Assembly: GCA_950059165.1 (NCBI GenBank)
Contig: CATLUC010000004.1
Coordinates: forward strand, 1 to 36,052
Length of the DNA: 36,052 nt
Source of the DNA: an uncultured Clostridium sp.
GTDB lineage: Bacteria; Bacillota; Clostridia; TANB77; CAG-508
Reading direction: 5' to 3'
The notes below the pieces were generated by a model. The model searched no databases and was not told the origin of the DNA. It saw only the letters and a program-made list of their open reading frames with translations. Each line of letters starts with the position of its first letter. Positions within the stretch are counted from its first letter, which is position 1. Of this stretch, positions 24,203 through 33,300 are shown in pieces. The position numbers and the translations under genes are program-made.

Positions 24203-24264
24203 ATGTTGAGTTTTTCAGGTATACCTATCCCAAAAAGTGTTCAATGTGCCCAAATATGTTTTTA

Positions 24265-24738
24265 TTAGTTTACTCCACTTGTGTTTTCGCTTATAATTGC
24301 ATTATATTCTTCGTATAGTTTGTTTATTTTTTGCATTTCTTGACTTAGTTTTTCTTGTTTTTCATTTATTTGTTTTTGTATTTCTTCTAATTGTTGCTTT
24401 TTTTGGTCTTTGTTATTTGTTACTGTGTTGTTTTCTTCTGTTTTTTGGTTTACCATTAGTTCCTCTTGTTTCTCATTTAATGGGGTCATTTCGTCTTGTA
24501 TTTGTTTTATTGTCTTTTCTTGGTTGTTTATTTTTTCTTGTATTTCTTGTATTTTGGGATTTGTGTCCACTGTTTTGCTATTTTGGTTGTTTGTGTTTTG
24601 TTTGTTTTCGTTTTGTGTTGGTGTGTTGTTATTGTTGGTTTCTTTTTTGTTGTTTTTAGTGTTTGTTGCTATTATTACTATTAGTCCTATTAGTATCAAT
24701 ATTGTTATTATGATTATTATGCTTTTTTTGTTTTTCAT
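24265..24738 (-). CDS. Small single-pass membrane protein with a K/N/Q/E-rich coiled-coil ectodomain
   Basis: MKNKKSIIIIITILILIGLIVIIATNTKNN... then KIQEIQEKINNQEKTIKQIQDEMTPLNEKQEEL..., with heptad-like charge pattern. RBS aaagaggaaa upstream of the ATG at 24738. The longer upstream start at 24849 overlaps the preceding gene and is less likely. Confidence 0.75.
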   Translation of the reverse strand: MKNKKSIIIIITILILIGLIVIIATNTKNNKKETNNNNTPTQNENKQNTNNQNSKTVDTNPKIQEIQEKINNQEKTIKQIQDEMTPLNEKQEELMVNQKTEENNTVTNNKDQKKQQLEEIQKQINEKQEKLSQEMQKINKLYEEYNAIISENTSGVN

Positions 24739-24758
24739 TGTATTTCCTCTTTTCTTTT

Positions 24759-27191
24759 TTATTGATAATATGCAGTGTAATAACTTCCACTTTTTATATT
24801 GTTTCTTAGGGTTGCTCCACTTCTTTTTCCTGAAATCGTTCCATTGCATGATTTGACAATCCCTTTTAATATTCCATTGTAAAAGTTGAATGTTCCTTTT
24901 ATAACATTGACTCCATATCCTGTCGCTGTTACAGCTGGGTTTGTTGTGCTTTTGGCTGATGAATTAGAACCAAAGTTCACTGTTCCTCCTTCTATTTCAA
25001 TTGCTCTTCCTTGATTATTAGCTGCATTAGCTGTTATTGTACCACCTGTAATTGTACTAGTTCCTCCGTCTGATTGAAAGCCAACATAATAATTTGATGT
25101 TATTGTTCCTCCTGTCATTGTACACGTTCCATTCATTACTCTTATACCATTAGCGTTGCTTGTTGTTATTGTTCCTCCTGTCATTTTAAATGTTCCTCCA
25201 TAGTTTACTGCTACTTTCATATATCCTTCTGTTGGATTTGATGCATCTTTTATAGTTCCCCCAGACATTTCTATATATCCTGTTCCTGCCATAATAACTC
25301 CATTTGTTTTTGTTTGTATTGTTCCTGATTTAAAGTAGAAGTTTCCAATTCCTGTTGCAATAGTTGCACTGTTAGGTGAAACAAGTGTTGTTCCATTAAC
25401 TGTTATTGTTCCTGATGGGTGCATAAGTACTCTTACTCGTGATGTTATGGTTCCCCCTCCTGTTATTGTTAAGTTTGCTGTTCCATCTTGTGAGGTATAG
25501 ATTGCTTCTTGTCTTGTTATTGTTTTTCCGTTCATGTTTAGTGTTATTACTTTATTGATTTCAACTGTTGAGTTGTCTGCAACGTTTTGTATTACTGTTA
25601 TTGTTCCTCCTCCTGTTGCTCCTCCTCCTGAAACTGCTCCTGCATGCGCTGTTGCTAAATCTGTGTAATATGTTGTTATTCCTGAGTTTACAATGCTGTA
25701 GTTTGCTGGTTGTACTGTTAGGAGTACTGCATCTGTTGTTTCTGTTTTTGTACTTGATCCTACTGTTGATGTTACTATACAGTATAAATATCTTCCATTG
25801 TCTCCTATTGCACTTGTATATGTGTAGTTAGGCGATGTTGCCCCTTGAATTGCTGTTCCTTCTCCTGTACTGCTGGTTTTATAATACCATTGGTAGCTTA
25901 GTTCTCCATTTCCTGTAGCTTGGGTTGTGAATGTTACGTTGTTTCCTGCTACTACTGTTGCTGCTGTTGGTTGTGTTGTGATTTCTACTGCTGGGTTTTC
26001 TCCCCATACTGCATACAGTGTTTTTGCTAAATCTAGGTCATATTCGCCTCCTGGTTGGTATTGTGCTACTGCACTTGTGCTTTGTGTTGACCAACCTGAA
26101 AATTCATAAAAGCTTCTTGTTGGTTGTGTTTCACTTAATTTTAAGTTTATTCCATGTGTTTTGGTTTGTTCTTCTGGTTCTCCTGTTCCTCCATTTGCAT
26201 CATATTTTATTTGGTAAGTTATTGTATAGGCTTGTGTTTCTTGTGTTTGTGGTGCTCTGTTTCCTGCGTTGTCTGTTACTTTTGTGTATAGGTAGTATGT
26301 TCCTCCTGTTAGTGCCTCAGTTATTTCTTCTCCATTAGTAAAGTTTTTCCAGTTGGTGTCGTTGTCGTCTGGTATTGTTTGTGAGGTTGAATATTGATAT
26401 TGTAATATGTTTAGTCCACTGTCTCCTTCGTCACTTGCTGTTAATGTTGTTGTAACTGCTGTTGTTTCATTGTCAGCTAATATTCTATAAGTTCCTCCAT
26501 TTGTGTTATTTTCTACTATTGGTATTTCTTTGTCTATATTTTGGATGTTGCCTGTTGCATATTTTCCTGGTTCCCCTATATCGTTTATTAATCTTGCGTA
26601 TATTGCTCCATTGTTTTCCATTGTTATTGGTTCTGTGTAGTTGTGCCATGTTTTTGCGTCTGTTGAGTATTGTAATGTGTAATTTTCTATTTCTTTGTTT
26701 TGCTTTTCTATTTCTACTATTACATCTTGGTTTGTCCATTCAGATGGCTCTGCTTTAAAGTCTATGTCACTTTCTTGTAAGTCTGGTGTGATTATTTCTC
26801 CTTTTTTTCCTATGTATTCTACTTTGTCTGTTGTTATTTTATATACATATCCTTCTTTTGTTGTTACTATTATTGTTTCGTTGTCTTTTCTTTCTACTTT
26901 TTCATATCTTTCATCTTTTTTTATTTTTTCTTGGTATCTATCCATAAATTCTTTGCTTGTTAGTTTGTTTATTACTCTTTCTGGTTGTAGACCTTCTCCT
27001 ATTAGTTGTAAGTCTTCTCTGTATTCTTCTATTTTTGTCAATTCTTTTGCTCTGTTGGCTCTGTCTATTATTCCGTTTCTTCCTGTTATTACTGCTATTG
27101 ATATTGTTGCTAAGATTAATAAAACGATTATTGTTACTATAAGTGCAACTAAAGTTATTCCTTGTTCTTTTGTTTTTCTTATGTTTTCCAT
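24759..27191 (-). CDS. Prepilin-like secreted protein with Ig-like, InlB-type (Listeria-Bacteroides) repeat and right-handed beta-helix-like C-terminal domain
   Basis: N-terminus MENIRKTKEQGITLVALIVTIIVLLILATISIAVI matches the type IV prepilin/pseudopilin pattern (short basic leader, G, hydrophobic helix). ITYQIKYDANGGTGEPEEQ...GWSTQST...YAVW is InlB B-repeat-like. The repeated MTGGTITT/ITGGTITA pattern suggests a beta-solenoid. RBS aaaggag. Confidence 0.8.
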   Translation of the reverse strand: MENIRKTKEQGITLVALIVTIIVLLILATISIAVITGRNGIIDRANRAKELTKIEEYREDLQLIGEGLQPERVINKLTSKEFMDRYQEKIKKDERYEKVERKDNETIIVTTKEGYVYKITTDKVEYIGKKGEIITPDLQESDIDFKAEPSEWTNQDVIVEIEKQNKEIENYTLQYSTDAKTWHNYTEPITMENNGAIYARLINDIGEPGKYATGNIQNIDKEIPIVENNTNGGTYRILADNETTAVTTTLTASDEGDSGLNILQYQYSTSQTIPDDNDTNWKNFTNGEEITEALTGGTYYLYTKVTDNAGNRAPQTQETQAYTITYQIKYDANGGTGEPEEQTKTHGINLKLSETQPTRSFYEFSGWSTQSTSAVAQYQPGGEYDLDLAKTLYAVWGENPAVEITTQPTAATVVAGNNVTFTTQATGNGELSYQWYYKTSSTGEGTAIQGATSPNYTYTSAIGDNGRYLYCIVTSTVGSSTKTETTDAVLLTVQPANYSIVNSGITTYYTDLATAHAGAVSGGGATGGGTITVIQNVADNSTVEINKVITLNMNGKTITRQEAIYTSQDGTANLTITGGGTITSRVRVLMHPSGTITVNGTTLVSPNSATIATGIGNFYFKSGTIQTKTNGVIMAGTGYIEMSGGTIKDASNPTEGYMKVAVNYGGTFKMTGGTITTSNANGIRVMNGTCTMTGGTITSNYYVGFQSDGGTSTITGGTITANAANNQGRAIEIEGGTVNFGSNSSAKSTTNPAVTATGYGVNVIKGTFNFYNGILKGIVKSCNGTISGKRSGATLRNNIKSGSYYTAYYQ

Positions 27192-27264
27192 TGTCTATCT
27201 TTCTCCTTTTATTATGTAATTTTTATTGCACAAATATTATATCATATTTTTTCTATTATGCAAG

Positions 27265-27304
27265 TTAAAAAAATAGGATTTGGAATTGCTCCTAAATCCT
27301 ATTT
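27265..27304 (-). terminator. Rho-independent terminator after the 2768-aa gene
   Basis: Minus strand AAATAGGATTT-aggagcaattcc-AAATCCTATTTTTTT: 11-bp perfect stem followed by a U tract, immediately after the stop. Confidence 0.85.
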
Positions 27305-27309
27305 CTCTC

Positions 27310-30300
27310 TTACATTACTTTTTTCTTGATGAAGATTACTCCTACTGCTAGTGTGATAAATGCTGTTATTCCAGTTATTGCTGGTATGATGTAGTTTTTG
27401 TTTTCTCCTGTTGCTGGTGTTACTATTGTTGTTTCTGCCATACTATCATCTGCTTCTGTATGTCCTGCTCCTGGTACGTAGTTTCCTGGTGTTGATTGTG
27501 TTTTTGCTCCTCCTGGTTTGTTTGTTTCTACAACTTCTGTTTCGTTGTCTAGTGAAATTTCGTCTGTTGATGATATTATTTTTGATACTTTTAGTCCTAC
27601 TTCTGCAAATTTTCCTGGATCTAGTTGTTGTTTTAATGCTTCTGTGTATAGTATTGTTTTTTCGTTTATTTTTGTGTCTTCGTTTTTGTATACGTTTTCA
27701 TATACTAATTTTTCTAGTTCTTCTTGTTTTTCGATTACGGTCCAGTTTGGATTGTTGCTACTGTCAAATGCCCACTCTCTATCTAGGTAGTCTATTATTC
27801 CAGTTGGTTCTATTGTTACTAGTTTGCCGTCTACTATTCCATATTTGTAGAATTTTTCTGACATATAGTCTAATTCGCTTATGTTTGTTGCTTTGATACC
27901 ATATTCTACTTCTATTTTTGTTCCTTGGATTAACTCGTTGTCAAGTTCTAGTTTGATGAATCCATTGTTAAATTCGTCTGGTTTCATGTAGCTTATACTG
28001 TCTCTTTGTCCTGTGATATTACCGTTTTCGTCAATTTTTAGGTCTACTATTACTTGTCCGTTTGCTAGTGTTGCTTTCATTGATTTTACACGTTTTTCTA
28101 GTTGTATGTCTTGTTTTGCTCTTTCAATGATACCATAGTCCACATTTTTTACTCTATATGTGTATTTGTCTCCTGATGATGCTGTGTATATGTCTTCGTA
28201 TTCTACTCCTAGACCCATTGTAGGTGTTGTAGATTCCATTTTTGTTCTTGTTATTTTTCCGTTTGTGTCTTTGTTGTTTTTCTTTATTTCTTCATCAATT
28301 TGTAGTCTTGATCCTTTTGGTGCTTCTTGTTCTTTGTTGTAGTTGTCTGTTGCGTCTGTTAATCTTTTTTCTACATTTTCTTTATACCATTTTTTGTTTG
28401 TTTGGTTTCTTGTGCTGTCATATACTGTTCCTTTGTAGTATTGTACTTGGTATGTTTTATCTCCCCATGTATATGTTAGTGTATAGTCTCCTGGTATGTA
28501 ATTTGATATGTAGAAATCTCCGTTTTCGTCAGTTTTAGTTTGATATATTTTTCCACTTCCTGTGTTTTCTGTAAGTGTTATTTCTACTCCTTGGATGCCT
28601 TTTTCTCCTTCTTCATAGGCTCCACTTCCTGTTCTTATTTTTGCTGTCATTACTTTGTTTGGATTTTGCCCATTTTCTGCTACTACTTGGTCTTCAAATA
28701 CTTTTCCCTCCAGTTCTCTTGCGTCTGTTACTTCTAATTGCAAAGCTGGTGCTTTGTCTGTATCGTCTTCGTATGTGTTTTCTTGTTCTGGTGTAGCATT
28801 TCCTGGGTTAGAGTCTTCGTCAATTCCAGCATATCTCTTTTCTCCATCAAATATTGAATATGATGTTATTTCTATTATGTTGTTTAATAGACCATTTGTA
28901 TCTGCTTTTTCTCCAACGTTTTTGTCTTTTAATATTGTTGCTACTTGCTCTCTTGATAGTTTGAATTGTACATATATTGTTTGTTCTTTTTGTGCTTGTA
29001 TTTTGCTGTTTTTGCTGTTGTCTATTGTCATTTTTGTGTATTCTTGGTTGTAGCTTGTTTCGCTATGTGCTAATTCTCCATTTACATTTCCTTTTTCGTC
29101 TAGGTTTGTTCCTACATTTATTAATTCGTATCTGCTGTCATAGTAGTCACTTAGACTGTTTACCTGGACGTTTAGGCTTGATGATTGGTTTTTCATTGTT
29201 ATTTTGTATGTTATATATGCTTTTAATTCTTTGTCTTTGTTGTTTTCGTTTATGTAGTCATAGTCTGATTTGTATACAGGTCTTGTGTATGTCATGTTTC
29301 CATATTTGCTTCCAAATTTAACTCCTACATTGAAGCCTTCTCCACCGTATTCTCCTGCGTTTACAAACCTTTGGTCATATGTGTATGTGTGTTCATATCC
29401 ATTTACTGCTAGTCTTACGTTTTGTATGTCTTTTATTAATGCTATGTCTGGTTGTTCTCTTTTATATAGTCCTAGGTTTACAAATCGAAGTTCTTCTTCT
29501 CCTGCTACATAGTGGTCTTTTAGGTTAAATGATGCCGCTTCTGTGTTTGCTGTTATTGGATAGTTTCCAATTTTGTTTTGTGTCATGTATTCGTTGTTTA
29601 TGTTTTGGTATTCTCCTTGGCTGTTTAGTTTTGCTGTGTGTTCTGCTTCGTTGATTGTGTATGTTAGGTCATGTTTTTTTGTTCCATTGCTGTCTTTTGT
29701 TATTCCTGTATTTCTTCCAGAACCTTCTACTATTGCAAAGTTTTCGTTGAATTGATTCCTTTCTTGTTCGCTTTCTGCTGCTTTTGATCCATTGTTTTTA
29801 CTTGTATTTGGTACTACATTTGTGTATGTTAGTCCATCATATTCGAATTCTACATAATATTTATCTAGATTTCTTTTTAATATGTCTACAAATTGGTATT
29901 CTCCGTTTCCATTGTTTCCAACGTCTAAATATTGGTCTAGTTTTGATGTTAGTTGTTTCATTTCTTGACCTGTTTTGTCGTGTTGTACTATTTGGTTTGT
30001 TGTTTTATCTTTTAATTTTACTTCGATGTTGTTGAATAGTAAGTCTTTTGTGTCTGGTAAGTTTAGTCCGTTTTCTGTATTTTTAGATTCTGTATCTTTG
30101 AATAGACCGTTCCTTTCTGATGTTTTTCCGTCTATTATGTCTTCCCATACGTATCCTGATAGTTTGATATATTTTCTTTCGTTGTAGACTGTTATGTTGT
30201 TTCCTACGTTTGCTCCTCCTGGTTCTGTGTCATAAGATTTTTGTCTTTTTATTGTTACTGGTATTTGTTGTCCTTTTCCACTGCTTCCATCTGCTGTCCA

Positions 30301-33300
30301 TGTAATGTAGTCATCGTCTACTTCGTATCCATAGTGTTTGTTTCCTACTGATGTTTCGATTACTGTGTAGTTACCTTCTAATAGGTTGAATATTTGTAGT
30401 TTTCCATTTGCATCTGTTATAAATTCTGTTGCTCCACTTTCATTGCTTGTGTATTCCATTCCACCTACATAGATTGTTCCTGTAACTGTGCTTTGTGTGT
30501 TTCCGTTTGTGTCTTTTACTATGATGTATCCTTGTGCTCCTTTAATTTTGAAGCTCATTCCATCTAATGGTTTTCCTGTTTCTTTGTCTTTTTTCTCTAG
30601 AAGTAAGTTTCCTGTGTGTTTTAGGTTTGTTAGTGTGTATGTTAGTATTTGTCCTGATCCTATTGTTGTGTTTGCTTTTGCGTCTGGATTGTATCCATAG
30701 TGTGGGTTTTCAATTTCTATGATTGAGCAATTTGTGTTTGCTGGTAGGTTTTCTATGTAGATTCTTCCATTTGCGTCTGTTGTTTGTGTATATGTGCTAC
30801 CACCTACTTGTATTGTTATTTTTACTCCTTCTAGTTTTTTGTTTGCATTATCTGCATCTACTTTTATTACTTCTATTGCTCCTCTTATGTTTGTCCATTC
30901 TATTTCTTTTTCGTTGTATATTGGTATTTCTTCTTCTCTTGATTCTTCTGTGAATACTGAATCTGTTATTACGTCTTGTCCATTAGGATTGCTGTAATAT
31001 ACATGTCCTTGTTTTATTATTTGCCATTTTTCTGTTCCTGATTTACTTGTTCCGACTTTTACTTTTGCTATTCCGTCTTTGCAACTTGATGTTGAAACTT
31101 TTATATAGAATGTTAGGTTTCCTGTTCCTGATAGTGTTGTTCCATTTCCGTTGCTATCACATAGTGTGTATCCAATGTTGCTTCCATTTCTGTTTGTTAC
31201 TGTGACTTGATATCCTTTGTCTCCTTGTGTTGAACTATAGAATTGGAATGGTCCAAATATACATTCTGACCCTGTTGTTCTCATTTGTATGTCATCATTT
31301 AGTTTTCTCATATTTATAGATATATCGTCTCTTTTTATAAGTTGTCTGCTTGTTGAACCATATGACATTCCTACTTTTGTAAATGTTCCTCCTACTGCTG
31401 CTGCTCCTGGTTGTGCACAACTTGCCATTCCTACTTGTGAGCCCCAAAATCCTGTAGCTCCATAACCATTTTCATGGTATCCATCTGGATCTCCTACAAA
31501 TGTGAAGTAATCTGTTGCTGGTGCTATTGCTGCTTGCGAAGTTATTTGCATTCCTCCTGTGATTATTACTGCTATTAGAATTGCTCCAAATAGTGAGACT
31601 TTTCCTAGTTTTAGAAGTCCATATTTTGATGCTATGAATATTCCTATTCCTACTAATGCTACAAGTACAATTCCTATTGATATGTATACTACTATACCTG
31701 TGCTAACTGATATTATTATTGTTGCTTCCCCATAGTCGTCTTCTCCTTTTTCTTTGTTTGCTGGTGTTGAATCTTTGTCTTTTATTCCTAATGAGTTTGT
31801 TATGTCCCCTATTTCTGCTGCATTTGTAAATGTTCCTGTGTTGTTGGCTGTCATTTTCTTTGTTGCAATTAATGTTAGTTCCACACTTTTTCCTGGTTCT
31901 ATTTTTTGGTTTGATATGCTTGTGTTTATAATTTGCCCATTTCCTGTTGCTGACCAGTTTGTGTTCATTTCAGATGAGAATGTTAGTCCTTCTGGTAAAT
32001 AGTCAATTACTTTTCCTATTGTTGATGGTATTTCTCCTTCGTTTGTGATGGCTATTTTGTATTCTATTACTACTGTTGTTCCTTCTATTTCTTTTGCTTT
32101 TATTTCTACTTTTGCTAGTTTTTCGTTTTGGTAACCATATTGTTTTGTTCCGTTTTTTGTTGTTACTGTTACTTTGCTAATTACTTTATCTAGTTTGAAA
32201 TCACATATTTTGTTTTGTACTAACCCTATGTCCATGTGAGATATTGATGTTTGTAGGTTGTTTATTTCAATAACTCCTACTTTTATGTTATTTCCGTTTA
32301 GTGTTAGTTCTTTTTCTGCTGCATCTGAGTTTGATGTTGTTGATATTCCGTTTTTTTGGTATGCTGTTACTCTATATGTGTTTGTGTCATATTGGAATAT
32401 TACTATATAGTTTCCTGCCTTTACGTCTGTGAAACGATATGCTCCACTGTTATCTGTTTGGCTTTCTTTTACTATTGTTGCATCTTTTGTATCTAGTAGT
32501 ATTACTTTTATACCATTTAGTAGTGGTTCTCCTGTTTGTCTTTGTCCATCTTCGTTTTGGTCTAACCATGCTACTCCTGATATACTGTTGTTTGTGCTAC
32601 TTGGGTTTTCAGGATTTTCTGGGGTTTCTCCTGGGTTGCTTGGTTTTTCTCCTGGGTTTTCAGGATTTTCTGGATTGCTTGGTTTTTCTCCTGGATTTTC
32701 TATTTGTTCTTCATTGTTTATTGGTAATATTGTGTGTGTTACTACGTTTGATGTTTTTTCTTTTATTAGTTCTCCTGTAATTGTTGCACTGTTTTCTACT
32801 TTTGTTTTTTCAAATACTGCTTTTGCTGTTGTTTTTATGTTTATTTTTGAACTTTCTCCATATGGTATTGTTAGATATAGGTTTATGTCTGGCAGTTTGT
32901 TTTCATTTTTTGTTGCTTCATAGATTTCTTCTGTTATTGCTTCTTGTTTTTCGAAGTTGTTTGTTAGTTTGTATCCACCTTCTTTTTGTTCTATTTTTTC
33001 TTGTTTCCAGTTGTCATATGTTACACTAATTGGTTTTACGTTTTCTGGTAAAAAGTCTGCTACATTTATTTGTATTGCTGAATATAGTGCGTTGTCTAGG
33101 TTTGTTCTTCCTGTGTTTGTTATTGTTAATTCATAGTTTATTTCTTCGTCATATTTTACTTCTTCACCTTCGTTGCTTGATTTCATGTCTACTTCTATGT
33201 TTTCGTATCCATACATTATGCGATTTTCGTTTGATTTGTAAGTTGTTCCATCTAATGTTGCTGTTGCTGTTGCTGTTAGTTCTATTTTTGAGGCAGTTGT

